Positions 15,537 through 23,820 of a stretch of 42,551 nt of DNA are shown here, in pieces. Position 1 is the first letter of the stretch, and each line of letters starts with the position of its first letter. Location: NCBI GenBank assembly GCA_022508945.1, contig JAFLUE010000003.1, forward strand, positions 1 through 42,551, read 5' to 3'. A program made the position numbers and the translations under genes. Below the pieces are notes generated by a model that saw only the letters and a list, made by a program, of their open reading frames with translations, was not told the DNA's origin and did not search any database. Source of the stretch: Oscillospiraceae bacterium. Its GTDB lineage: Bacteria; Bacillota; Clostridia; Oscillospirales; Ruminococcaceae.

Positions 15537-16510
15537 ACTTGATTTACGCGGTTTTGCCGATAGCAGCGGGCTTTTTGCTTGACTGTATAATAGGCGATCC
15601 ATATTGGCTTTTTCATCCTATAAGGCTTATCGGTTCGCTCATTTCCGCGCTCGAAAAAGCTGTACGAAGGCTGTTTGGAAGACATTTGAGGCTTGGAGGG
15701 AGCGCGCTTGCGGCGGTTGTACTGCTGCTTTCGACTGGAGTACCCGCGGCTATGTTGTTTTTTTTGTATGGGCTTAATTTTTGGCTCGGCATTGCGGCTG
15801 AAAGTATTATGTGCTTTTACTGTATAGCGGCAAAATGCCTGAAAACAGAAAGCATGAAGGTGTGTGCTTCTCTTGAAAAAAACGATATCGAACAGGCGAG
15901 AAAAGCTGTCTCGATGATCGTCGGACGTGATACAAAGAGCCTTGATGAAGCGGGGATAACGAGAGCGGCGGTTGAAACGGTAGCGGAAAACGCTTCCGAT
16001 GGCGTATGCGCGCCGCTTTTTTATATGGCTTTGGGGGGAGCTGTCGGGGCTTTTTTTTACAAAGCCGCAAATACAATGGATTCAATGATAGCATACAAAA
16101 ACGAGAAATACGGAGATATCGGCTTTGCCGCAGCGAAAATTGACGATATTCTTAATTTTGTTCCGTCGAGACTTTGTGCGTTGCTTATGATAATTTCATC
16201 GGGGATTCTGCGGCTCGATATGAAAAACGCCGCGAAAATCTGGCGTCGCGACAGAAGAAAACATTCAAGTCCGAACTCGGCACAGACCGAGAGCGTCTGC
16301 GCGGGCGCGCTTGGACTGAGGCTTGGCGGCGATGCGTATTATTTCGGCGAGCTTCACAAAAAGCAGTTTATCGGCGACGAGCTTCGTGAAATTGAACCGC
16401 GCGATATCCGCCGCGCAAATGATCTTATGTATGCTGCATCCGGTATTATGCTGATAATTGCGGCAGCGTTCAGAGCAGTGGCAGTTATTGTTTTATGCGG
16501 TATTTCCTAA
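15533..16510 (+). CDS. cbiB: Adenosylcobinamide-phosphate synthase
   Basis: CbiB attaches (R)-1-amino-2-propanol phosphate to adenosylcobyric acid in the membrane. The 325-aa protein begins with a hydrophobic helix and the family motif LLDCIIGDPYWLFHPIRLIG. The middle segment AVETVAENASDGVCAPLFY and the following YKAANTMDSMIAYKNEKYGD are typical. Several TM helices are evident. The ATG overlaps the cobC stop. It directly precedes cobD, which makes its co-substrate. Confidence 0.95.
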   Translation: MNLIYAVLPIAAGFLLDCIIGDPYWLFHPIRLIGSLISALEKAVRRLFGRHLRLGGSALAAVVLLLSTGVPAAMLFFLYGLNFWLGIAAESIMCFYCIAAKCLKTESMKVCASLEKNDIEQARKAVSMIVGRDTKSLDEAGITRAAVETVAENASDGVCAPLFYMALGGAVGAFFYKAANTMDSMIAYKNEKYGDIGFAAAKIDDILNFVPSRLCALLMIISSGILRLDMKNAAKIWRRDRRKHSSPNSAQTESVCAGALGLRLGGDAYYFGELHKKQFIGDELREIEPRDIRRANDLMYAASGIMLIIAAAFRAVAVIVLCGIS

Positions 16511-16525
16511 ATAGGAGTTGGTTAT

Positions 16526-17533
16526 ATGAGAATTAAGCACGGCGGCGGGGAACAGGCAGATATCGATTTTTCCGTAAACCTTAATCCTCTCGGAATCTCT
16601 AACGAAGTTAGAAAAGCGGCTGCCGAGGCTGATTTCGAGCGATATCCCGACACGGAATGCACCGAATTAAGAAGCGCGATCTCCGAATATGAGAAAATTG
16701 ACGCAAAACAAATTGTTTGCGGAAACGGCGCGGCTGATATGATCTATCGGATCGTCGGAGCGGTAAAGCCTAAAAGGGCTCTGATTATTGAGCCGACATT
16801 TGCCGAATACGAAAAAGCGCTTTTAGAAGCTAACTGCAATGTTGAAAAGCATTTTCTTTTGGAATGTGATGAATTTGCGCTTAAGCGTGATTTTTTTGAA
16901 AAGATCAACAAAGCTGTCGATATTGTTTTTATTTGCAACCCGAACAATCCCACAGGGACTTCAACCGAACACGTCGGAGAAATTGTGCGGAGATGTGCCG
17001 AAACAAATACGCTTTTGGTTGTTGACGAGTGCTTTATGGATTTCACGGAAAATGCCGAGTGTTATTCTGCGAAGTTGGTTTTAAACAAAAATACAATGAT
17101 TGTTAAGGCATTCACAAAAAGCTTTTCAATGGCTGGGCTGCGGCTTGGCTACGCGATTTGCGGCAACATCGCGCTTGCAGAAAAAATAAGCGAATACGGT
17201 CAGCCTTGGAGCGTTTCCGCCGCGGCACAGGCGGCGGGTATCGCCGCGCTGAAGATACACGATTATCTTGACCGTTCGCGTGAACTCATTAAACATGAGC
17301 GAGATTTTTTGTCGAATGAACTTACAGCTCTCGGAATAAAGGTTTTTCCTTCGGAAACTAATTTCCTGCTTTTAAAAAGCGTTTATCCGCTTAAAGAAAT
17401 GCTTATGCAAAAGCATATCCTGATAAGAAGCTGCGACAATTTTGAAGGCTTGGGAAAAGAATTTTTCCGCATTTCGGTCAAAACTCACAAGGAAAACACC
17501 GCGCTTATCAACGCGCTTAAGGAGCTTATATGA
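16526..17533 (+). CDS. cobD: L-threonine-O-3-phosphate decarboxylase (PLP aminotransferase fold)
   Basis: CobD decarboxylates L-threonine phosphate to aminopropanol phosphate, the substrate of CbiB. The 335-aa protein is of fold-type I, close to histidinol-phosphate aminotransferase. It has HGGGEQADIDFSVNLNPLG at the start, FICNPNNPTGTS, VVDECFMDF, and the PLP lysine in TKSFSMAGLRLGYA near residue 196. The N-terminal HGG and NLNPLG motifs and the operon position argue for CobD over HisC. AATAGGAG precedes the ATG; the stop overlaps cobQ. Confidence 0.92.
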   Translation: MRIKHGGGEQADIDFSVNLNPLGISNEVRKAAAEADFERYPDTECTELRSAISEYEKIDAKQIVCGNGAADMIYRIVGAVKPKRALIIEPTFAEYEKALLEANCNVEKHFLLECDEFALKRDFFEKINKAVDIVFICNPNNPTGTSTEHVGEIVRRCAETNTLLVVDECFMDFTENAECYSAKLVLNKNTMIVKAFTKSFSMAGLRLGYAICGNIALAEKISEYGQPWSVSAAAQAAGIAALKIHDYLDRSRELIKHERDFLSNELTALGIKVFPSETNFLLLKSVYPLKEMLMQKHILIRSCDNFEGLGKEFFRISVKTHKENTALINALKELI

Positions 17534-19002
17534 GCAAGTCGATCATGATACAAGGCACAATGTCAAACGCGGGAAAAAGTCTTATTACAGCGGCATTGTG
17601 CAGGATTTTCAAACAGGACGGCTATTCCTGCGCTCCGTTTAAATCGCAGAATATGGCGCTGAACTCTTTTGTGACACGCGAGGGGCTTGAAATGGGACGG
17701 GCGCAGGTCGTTCAGGCACAAGCCGCGGGAACCGAGCCGAGTGTTTTGATGAATCCGATCTTACTTAAGCCGACCTCCGACAGCGGCTCTCAGGTCATTA
17801 TAAACGGCGAAGCAATAGGAAATATGAGCGCGTCGGAGTATTACCGCCGCAAAAGAGAGTTTGTGCCTATTGTTGAAAACGCATACAAGCGGCTTTCCGA
17901 GAGCGTTGATATAGTGGTCATTGAGGGCGCGGGAAGCCCTGTTGAGCTTAATCTTTCCGAAAACGATATTGTAAATATGGGAATGGCGAGAATAGCGGAC
18001 GCTCCTGTTGTTCTGGTCGGCGATATTGACCGCGGAGGGATCTTCGCTCAGCTTTTGGGAACGCTGTCCTTACTTGAGCCAATCGACCGCGAAAGAGTGA
18101 AAGCGCTTATTGTAAACAAATTCCGCGGTGACAAAACGCTGTTCAAAAGCGGAACGGAGATACTCGAGAGCCGCGGAGGTATACGCGTCGCGGGTGTTGT
18201 GCCTTTTCTTGACTGTGATATCGAGGACGAGGACAGCCTTTCCGAAAAGTTGAACAAAAGGCGGACGGGGCTTGTTGACATCGCCGTAATACGGCTTCCG
18301 AGAATTTCAAATTTTACGGATTTTGATGTTTTTTCGCAGTTCAGCGGCGTTTCCGTGCGCTATGTGTCGACTGCCGATGAGCTGAAAAGCCCCGATTTGA
18401 TAATTCTTCCGGGAACAAAAAGCACTGTTTCGGATATGAAATTCCTGCGCGAAAGCGGACTCGAAGCCGCTATAATAAAGGCAAATTCGCCGATTTTCGG
18501 CATTTGCGGCGGCTATCAGCTTTTGGGTCAGCAAATTTCCGACCCCGAATTCTCCGAGGGCGGCGGAAGCATACGCGCAATGGGCTTGCTTGATACGACA
18601 ACGGTTTTCTCTTCAAACAAGAGGTTAAGGCAAGTTCACGGGAAATTCAACGCGATTTCGGGCTTTTTTGGTTGCCTTTCGGGAGCGGAATTTGACGGCT
18701 ATGAAATTCATCTCGGCAGAACCGAAGGTAACTCGCATCCGCTTGCGGTATTGAACGGAAACGAACCCGACGGCGCGTTCAATAAAAACGTCTGCGGTAC
18801 TTATGTTCACGGAATTTTCGACAGCAAGGACGTTTGCGAAAGGCTGGTAAAAGCGCTGTATAAAAGGAGCGGGCTTGAATATTCGGGCGAGGTCGTTGAA
18901 CATGAAGCCTACAAACAGCAGCAGTTTGACAAACTTGCAGAACAGGTTCGCGAGTGTCTTGATATGGAGCTTATCTATTCGATTGTCAACAGGGAAGTGT
19001 AA
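17530..19002 (+). CDS. cobQ: Cobyric acid synthase
   Basis: CobQ/CbiP amidates four side chains of adenosylcobyrinic acid a,c-diamide using glutamine and ATP. The 490-aa length is normal. The N-terminal dethiobiotin-synthetase-like ATPase has IMIQGTMSNAGKSLITAAL and FKSQNMALNS. The C-terminal class I glutaminase domain has the nucleophile Cys in FGICGGYQLLGQ near residue 324 and His in YVHGIFDS near residue 427. Its ATG overlaps the cobD stop. It is the last gene of the operon; the apparent original terminator now lies 585 nt further on, past an orphan ORF. Confidence 0.95.
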   Translation: MSKSIMIQGTMSNAGKSLITAALCRIFKQDGYSCAPFKSQNMALNSFVTREGLEMGRAQVVQAQAAGTEPSVLMNPILLKPTSDSGSQVIINGEAIGNMSASEYYRRKREFVPIVENAYKRLSESVDIVVIEGAGSPVELNLSENDIVNMGMARIADAPVVLVGDIDRGGIFAQLLGTLSLLEPIDRERVKALIVNKFRGDKTLFKSGTEILESRGGIRVAGVVPFLDCDIEDEDSLSEKLNKRRTGLVDIAVIRLPRISNFTDFDVFSQFSGVSVRYVSTADELKSPDLIILPGTKSTVSDMKFLRESGLEAAIIKANSPIFGICGGYQLLGQQISDPEFSEGGGSIRAMGLLDTTTVFSSNKRLRQVHGKFNAISGFFGCLSGAEFDGYEIHLGRTEGNSHPLAVLNGNEPDGAFNKNVCGTYVHGIFDSKDVCERLVKALYKRSGLEYSGEVVEHEAYKQQQFDKLAEQVRECLDMELIYSIVNREV

Positions 19003-19012
19003 TAGAAAAAGC

Positions 19013-19032
19013 GCTCCGCGAAGCATTTTCGC
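19013..19032 (+). repeat. Degenerate copy of the cobQ-region terminator sequence
   Basis: The 20-mer GCTCCGCGAAGCATTTTCGC is identical to 19587-19606. Here the second arm is altered (AGAGAG instead of GGAGCG) and no T tract follows, so it is probably not a working terminator. The two copies flank the orphan ORF 19077-19553. Confidence 0.85.
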
Positions 19033-19076
19033 AGAGAGTTCTGAATGTCATACTTTCAGGTAATTCGTGTGTGGAT

Positions 19077-19553
19077 TTAGCAACTTGTTTGTTTTTTCCA
19101 TGAAGCTTCTTTCCACACAGTTATTTCGACAATAGGAACTATCGTTTCATCCCATTCAAAGTCCATATTATCATATTTTTCATCATCTGAAAGCTTAAAC
19201 TCAACACCTTTAATTGATTTTAATTCATATGTTGGACAAATTTCATTAAGTCCGTTACAATATTCTCCTAAGTTATTTTCAACATCTTTTAAGGTTGAGT
19301 TAAGTCCGATTGAATTGTTTATTTTCCCTTTAAAATCGTTAAAAACAGAAATAGCAAAAATACATTTATCTTTATCAAAAGAAATCAACATATTTTCGGT
19401 TCTTATAGAATAATATGCTATGTTCTGTTCAACAACATAACTAATATTATTATTTTTCAGATAATCTGCCACTTTATCCCATGTATCAAGAATATGGAAT
19501 TCACCTATACCTGTGTTAGGAACTATATCCCAATAATCTATGGATTTTTGCAT
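19077..19553 (-). CDS. Orphan AT-rich protein of unknown function
   Basis: The 158-aa soluble protein has no signal peptide or TM segment. It is rich in Asp, Asn, Ile and Lys and unlike its neighbours in base composition (visibly more AT-rich). It begins MQKSIDYWDIVPNTGIGEFH and has an aromatic/acidic middle. This small, acidic, single-domain character is often seen in immunity proteins of contact-dependent toxin systems, but no family is recognised and no toxin gene is beside it. AAAGGTGAG is 2-3 nt before the ATG. It lies antisense to the cobalamin operon between two copies of a terminator sequence, suggesting insertion. Confidence 0.65.
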   Translation of the reverse strand: MQKSIDYWDIVPNTGIGEFHILDTWDKVADYLKNNNISYVVEQNIAYYSIRTENMLISFDKDKCIFAISVFNDFKGKINNSIGLNSTLKDVENNLGEYCNGLNEICPTYELKSIKGVEFKLSDDEKYDNMDFEWDETIVPIVEITVWKEASWKKQTSC

Positions 19554-19586
19554 ATCTCACCTTTAAATAATAACCAAATTACCTAT

Positions 19587-19618
19587 GCTCCGCGAAGCAT
19601 TTTCGCGGAGCGTTTTAT
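19587..19618 (+). terminator. Rho-independent terminator, likely the original end of the cobalamin operon
   Basis: GCTCCGCGAA and TTCGCGGAGC form a perfect 10-bp stem with a 5-nt loop, followed by GTTTTATTATTTTT on the plus strand. The T tract orients it to plus-strand transcripts, that is cobQ. On the minus strand it is 14-45 nt past putP but lacks a T run in that direction. Confidence 0.8.
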
Positions 19619-19631
19619 TATTTTTGAAAAA

Positions 19632-21155
19632 TTACATCGACTTAACTTTCTCAAACTCCTCAACCGTTTTCTCGTCCGGCTTGGAAGTAAGCTTTGATAC
19701 GACGATAATAGCGATCATACTTACAATAAACGCGGGAAGCAGTTCGTAGATATCCCATAAACCGCCGAGCGGACGAATAAGGAACTTCCAGATGAAAACG
19801 GTAGCTCCGCCCGCGATAAGTCCTGCAATAGCGCCGTATTTGTTGGAACGCTTCCAGAACAGCGCCGCAACCATTATCGGTCCGAATGCCGCGCCGAAGC
19901 CTGCCCAAGCGAACGAAACTATCTGGAACACCGAGCTGTTCGGATCCCACGCGATTACAACTCCCGCCGCCGCCATAACTACAAGCGTGATCCTCGCTAT
20001 AAGCATTGCGGTCTTGTCCGACATTTTTACTCCGAAGGTTCCTCTTATAAGGTTCTCAGACGCGCTCGAGGACGCTGCAAGAAGCTGTGAGTCCGCAGTT
20101 GACATTGTGCAGGCAAGTATTCCCGAAAGGATAAGTCCGCCTATTATTGCCAGAAGCACATGATTTTCGCTCATAAGATTCGCGAGGGCAATCATTATCG
20201 TTTCCGGGTCGGAAAGCGGTTCAATACCGCCGTTTGCTGTGATTCCAAGCCCGATCACTCCGATAAGTATTGCGACAGACATTGCAATAACGACCCACAC
20301 GCTCGCAATTCTTCTCGAGGTTTTTATCTCATTTCCGTTGCGTATTGCCATAAATCTCAGCAGGAAGTGCGGCATTCCGAGATATCCGAGACCCCAAGCG
20401 GCGTTCGATATGATCGTCAATACTCCGTATTCAGACGCCTGTCCTGTTTTGGGGTTGTAGGTCTGCGAGATCGAAAGATAACCTGGGAGTTTGCTTGCGT
20501 TGTCAATAACATTATCCCAGCCGCCCGCATAGGAAATGCCCATGAAGACAGCGATAATAAGCGCTATTGTCATGACGATGCTCTGAATAAGGTCGGTACG
20601 GCTTGCGGCAAGAAAACCGCCGAAGCAGGTGTAGGAAACAATGATTATCGCGGAAATAATCATAGCGATGTGATAATCTACTCCGAAAAGCGAGTTGAAA
20701 AGCTTTCCGCAGGCAGAAAATCCCGAGCCTGTATACGGCACGAAAAAGATGATGATAATAACCGCAGATATTCCCATAAGTACTTTTGATTTTTCATTCC
20801 AGCGTTTTGAGAAAAAGTCGGGGATCGTTATTGCTCCGATATGCTCGCTGTAGTTTCTGAGTCTTTTCGCGACAATAAGCCAGCTTACATATGTGCCGAT
20901 AACCAGACCGAACGCCGTCCAGCCCGGGTCGCAGATGCCGCTTGCGTATGCAAGTCCGGGAAGTCCCATAAGCAGCCAGCTCGACATATCCGAAGCCTCC
21001 GCGCTCATGGCGGTGACGATAGGACCGAGCCTTCTGCCGCCGAGGTAGAAATCCCCGACTGAATTGTTTTTCTTCGAGCTGACAAAACCGATTATAAGCA
21101 TACCCACAAGATATACCGCGATCGTAATTATCATAATGATTTGTGCTGTTGTCAT
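19632..21155 (-). CDS. putP: Sodium/proline symporter
   Basis: A Na+-coupled uptake transporter of the solute:sodium symporter family (LeuT fold). The 507-aa protein has about 13 hydrophobic helices. It carries the family sequences SVGDFYLGGRRLGPIVTAMS and AEASDMSSWLLMGLPGLAYA in helices 1-2, FGGFLAASRTDLIQ in the middle, and ACTMSTADSQLLAASSSASE in the sodium-site helix. These are close to PutP of many bacteria. GGAGGTAAAAAATG sets the start. A consensus sigma-A promoter with an overlapping palindrome lies upstream. Proline is the most likely substrate, but other SSS substrates cannot be fully excluded. Confidence 0.92.
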   Translation of the reverse strand: MTTAQIIMIITIAVYLVGMLIIGFVSSKKNNSVGDFYLGGRRLGPIVTAMSAEASDMSSWLLMGLPGLAYASGICDPGWTAFGLVIGTYVSWLIVAKRLRNYSEHIGAITIPDFFSKRWNEKSKVLMGISAVIIIIFFVPYTGSGFSACGKLFNSLFGVDYHIAMIISAIIIVSYTCFGGFLAASRTDLIQSIVMTIALIIAVFMGISYAGGWDNVIDNASKLPGYLSISQTYNPKTGQASEYGVLTIISNAAWGLGYLGMPHFLLRFMAIRNGNEIKTSRRIASVWVVIAMSVAILIGVIGLGITANGGIEPLSDPETIMIALANLMSENHVLLAIIGGLILSGILACTMSTADSQLLAASSSASENLIRGTFGVKMSDKTAMLIARITLVVMAAAGVVIAWDPNSSVFQIVSFAWAGFGAAFGPIMVAALFWKRSNKYGAIAGLIAGGATVFIWKFLIRPLGGLWDIYELLPAFIVSMIAIIVVSKLTSKPDEKTVEEFEKVKSM

Positions 21156-21185
21156 TTTTTACCTCCTAAAAATCAGCATTACTTC

Positions 21186-21214
21186 ATTATAACATATTAT
21201 TTTTATATTGTCAA
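21186..21214 (-). promoter_or_regulatory. Consensus sigma-A promoter of putP
   Basis: On the minus strand, TTGACA and TATAAT are both perfect, with a 17-nt spacer. The predicted transcript has a short leader before the GGAGG of putP. Confidence 0.9.
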
Positions 21215-21224
21215 CCTTTGACAA
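21208..21224. promoter_or_regulatory. Palindrome overlapping the putP -35 element
   Basis: TTGTCAACCTTTGACAA has perfect 7-nt arms and a 3-nt spacer, and includes the -35 hexamer. Its position is that of a repressor operator. Confidence 0.45.
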
Positions 21225-21270
21225 ACTAACGCGACAAACCGATATGATATTTGACATTTAACAGCGAGAG

Positions 21271-21288
21271 TTGACGGTATACTGTCAA
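21271..21288. promoter_or_regulatory. Second TTGAC...GTCAA palindrome upstream of putP
   Basis: TTGACGGTATACTGTCAA is an 18-nt near-perfect palindrome (one mismatched pair) centred on GTATAC. It shares the TTGAC/GTCAA half-sites with the palindrome at the putP -35, about 63 nt away. Confidence 0.4.
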
Positions 21289-21341
21289 TTGTACGAAGAA
21301 TAAAAATCCCCCTGATCGGGAGATAACAGATAACATAAATA

Positions 21342-21395
21342 TTAAGGCAACACCGCGCAAAGACCGCCTGACGGCTTTGTGCGGTATTGCCTTAA
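21342..21395. repeat. 54-nt near-palindrome (terminator or small mobile palindrome)
   Basis: The ends are TTAAGGCAA and TTGCCTTAA. The arms pair for about 24 bp with one mismatch, one wobble and one bulge, around a CCTGA loop. It lies 12 nt past the stop of the minus-strand XRE gene, so it may be its terminator. The length and TTAA ends also fit a small dispersed palindromic repeat; no second copy was seen here. Confidence 0.6.
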
Positions 21396-21406
21396 AAACA
21401 CAGAAT

Positions 21407-21703
21407 TCATTTCATGTTTTTCTTGCGTAAAAGCTCTATCGCGGCTTTCAGAAATTCTATGTCCTCATCGGGAAGATCCGTAACATCAAGCGTTTGCTTT
21501 TTTTCCTTTAATCCAAGCAGATAATCTGTTGAAACATGGAACACTCCGGAAATTTTCACCAGGATCTCGGGAGAGGGATAGCGCAGAGATTGTTCATAAT
21601 AGCTTACCGTTGCCTTAGATACCCACAGCCTTTCCGCAAGCTGTTTTTGTGTTAAGCCGGCGCGCTGTCTGAGTTCTTTAAGGGTCTCTCCGAAATCAAC
21701 CAT
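21407..21703 (-). CDS. XRE-family helix-turn-helix transcriptional regulator
   Basis: The 98-aa protein has a Cro/C1-type HTH at residues 6-62: ETLKELRQRAGLTQKQLAER, then WVSKATVSYYEQSLRYPSPE and a final DYLLGLKEK. A short acidic helix follows (DLPDEDIEFLKAAIELL), probably for dimerisation. AAAAGGGG precedes the ATG. It is divergent from the BspA-like surface gene and shares a 190-nt control region with it, so it may regulate that gene or itself. Target and ligand cannot be inferred. Confidence 0.9.
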   Translation of the reverse strand: MVDFGETLKELRQRAGLTQKQLAERLWVSKATVSYYEQSLRYPSPEILVKISGVFHVSTDYLLGLKEKKQTLDVTDLPDEDIEFLKAAIELLRKKNMK

Positions 21704-21777
21704 AATTGCACCCCTTTTCTAATTTGAGTTTACCTTTATTTGATATTACTATTTTTGGATTTTTTGTATTAAGATAG

Positions 21778-21806
21778 TTGACTTTTTGAAAAATATATGT
21801 TATAAT
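21778..21806 (+). promoter_or_regulatory. Sigma-A promoter of the BspA-like surface gene
   Basis: TTGACT and TATAAT are spaced by 17 nt, matching consensus at 11 of 12 positions. The predicted leader is about 80 nt. Confidence 0.85.
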
Positions 21807-21818
21807 ACTATCACGGTT

Positions 21819-21858
21819 GTCGATACACATATTTAGACATTAGGTAAAATGTATCGAC
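21819..21858 (+). promoter_or_regulatory. Inverted repeat in the leader of the surface-protein gene
   Basis: GTCGATACA and TGTATCGAC are perfect 9-nt arms separated by 22 nt. They lie just after the predicted transcription start. They could fold as a 5' hairpin protecting the mRNA or act as paired half-sites for the divergent XRE regulator. Confidence 0.5.
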
Positions 21859-21893
21859 TGCCAATATTATATAACAAAATGGAGGATAAAATT

Positions 21894-23801
21894 GTGAAAT
21901 TAAGAAAATTTGGCGCGGCAGCTTTGGCTGCGGCTATGGCGGCTGCTTTGGTGCCGGCGACGGCGATTATGGCATTTGCAGAGGATTTCATCATCGACGG
22001 AGAGGGAAGATATATAGCAAACGGCTTGAGATTACGTAAACTTGATGATGGGACATTAAGCGTAATGGAATTGGTAGACAAAACCCTTACCGAAGTTACT
22101 GTTCCCGAAGAAGTAGACGGTAAAAAAGTTACGGAGATTCAAAATAGTGTTTTTCGTTTGAACGAAAGTCTCATAAGTGTAACAATTCCTGACAGTGTAA
22201 CCTCTATTGGTAATGAGGCTTTTAAAAAATGCACAAGTCTTGAAAATGTAACTATCGGCAGTGGTGTGACTAAAATCGGCTGGTCTGCTTTCAACGGCTG
22301 CACAAACCTTACAAGCATAACGATTCCCGACAGCGTGACATCGATAGGCAGTGGCGCTTTCTATAATACGCCGTGGCTTGAAAGCAAGAGAGAAGAAAAC
22401 CCACTTGTTATCATAAATAATGTGTTATATGACGGAACAACCTGCATAGGAGATGTTGTTATTCCGAACTGTGTGACCTTGATCGGTGAAAGCGCTTTCT
22501 CCGGTTGTGAAAGCCTTACAAGCGTAACCATTCCCGACAGCGTGACCGAAATTGGCGATTATGCTTTCGGGTTTTGCACATATCTTACAAACGTAACAAT
22601 TTCGGACGGCGTAAATTTAATATCGGTATGTGCTTTTAGATCCTGTGAAAACCTTAAAAGCATAACAATTCCGGACAGTGTGACCAAGATTGATAATTAT
22701 GCGTTTGAGGGCTGCACAAGTCTTGCAGAAATAATAATTCCGAATAGCATAACAACGATTAACGTTGGTACATTTTCAGACTGCACAAGCCTTAAAAGCG
22801 TATCTTTCCCCGATAGTTTGATTGCAATTCACCGAAATGCATTTGATAATACACTGTGGCTTGAGAGCGAACAAGAAAAAAATCCGTTAGTTACTGCGGG
22901 TAAAGTATTATATGACGGTACTAACTGTACGGGAGATGTTATAGTACCCGATGACATAGTTTCGATTTCGGGTGCAGCTTTTATGAATTCCACAGGAATC
23001 GAAAGAATAACCATTCCGGATAGTGTTATTTATTTAGCTTCTATGTTCGGAAGCGAAGCCATTGAAAACCTTAGTGATGTATATTATACGGGAACAGAGG
23101 AGCAATGGAATGAAATAAATTTCTTTTTTACATCTAAATGGGGTGGAGAATACGGAGAATATTATATTTATAAGATGGGTGGTGGAGAGTTGTGGCAAGA
23201 TGTTACTCCGAAAAAGTATTTGTTTGGAGACGCCGAAATCCACTACAACTATGCTCCCAAAACTCCCGAAGATCGTATAGAATACATAGATGAAGCCACA
23301 AAAATAACTGCTGCTGCCGAAGAGGGCGCTTTTGAGTCGGGCACAGAGCTTGTTGTTGCTGCGTTAGCAGACAAGACCGATGAAAATAATTTCACATTTG
23401 ATATCAGCTTTAAGAAGGACGGTAATGAGGTTCAGCCCAACGGATATGTTACTGTCAGGATTCCCGTTCCCGATGCTCTTGCAGGTAAAACTATTTACGT
23501 TTACCGTGCGGAAGCTGACGGTTCGTACACAAATATGAATGCTAAGCTTACGGACGACGGTTATATAGAATTTAAAACCAATCATTTCAGCGAGTATATC
23601 GTAACGTCCGAGCCGATCTACGATGATAACGACGACGATGATGACGATATATCCACAAGAAACAGCACTGATACCTCAACTGACAATAACAACTTCGGCA
23701 CCGTTGCAAACCCCGACACGGGCGCTGTGGGATTCTCACTCACGATAGGGCTTATAGCTCTCGCGGGCGCGGCAGTTGTTGTCAGCCGAAAGAGAAAGTA
23801 A
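21894..23801 (+). CDS. BspA-like leucine-rich-repeat surface protein with C-terminal sorting signal
   Basis: A secreted, probably wall-anchored adhesin-like protein of 635 aa. The N-terminal signal peptide is KLRKFGAAALAAAMAAALVP with a cleavage region near AFAED. Residues ~60-420 hold LRR_5/BspA-type repeats with the recurring core SITIPDSVTSIGxxAFxxC, interrupted twice by related inserts (NTPWLESKREENPLV; NTLWLESEQEKNPLV). An Ig/ZU5-like region ends in FKTNHFSEYIV. An Asp-rich stretch leads to NPDTG, a hydrophobic helix and RKRK, a non-canonical sortase signal. The GTG at 21894 is chosen over the earlier ATG because GGAGGA lies 7 nt upstream. Such proteins are common in gut Firmicutes; the ligand is unknown. 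Confidence 0.88.
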   Translation: MKLRKFGAAALAAAMAAALVPATAIMAFAEDFIIDGEGRYIANGLRLRKLDDGTLSVMELVDKTLTEVTVPEEVDGKKVTEIQNSVFRLNESLISVTIPDSVTSIGNEAFKKCTSLENVTIGSGVTKIGWSAFNGCTNLTSITIPDSVTSIGSGAFYNTPWLESKREENPLVIINNVLYDGTTCIGDVVIPNCVTLIGESAFSGCESLTSVTIPDSVTEIGDYAFGFCTYLTNVTISDGVNLISVCAFRSCENLKSITIPDSVTKIDNYAFEGCTSLAEIIIPNSITTINVGTFSDCTSLKSVSFPDSLIAIHRNAFDNTLWLESEQEKNPLVTAGKVLYDGTNCTGDVIVPDDIVSISGAAFMNSTGIERITIPDSVIYLASMFGSEAIENLSDVYYTGTEEQWNEINFFFTSKWGGEYGEYYIYKMGGGELWQDVTPKKYLFGDAEIHYNYAPKTPEDRIEYIDEATKITAAAEEGAFESGTELVVAALADKTDENNFTFDISFKKDGNEVQPNGYVTVRIPVPDALAGKTIYVYRAEADGSYTNMNAKLTDDGYIEFKTNHFSEYIVTSEPIYDDNDDDDDDISTRNSTDTSTDNNNFGTVANPDTGAVGFSLTIGLIALAGAAVVVSRKRK

Positions 23802-23820
23802 TTCTCCCTTGATACTCAAA

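Noticed and set aside
21849-21893. Upstream start for the BspA-like protein
   Set aside because: It adds 15 residues before the signal peptide, lies in the leader inverted repeat, and lacks a ribosome site, whereas GGAGGA precedes the GTG at 21894.
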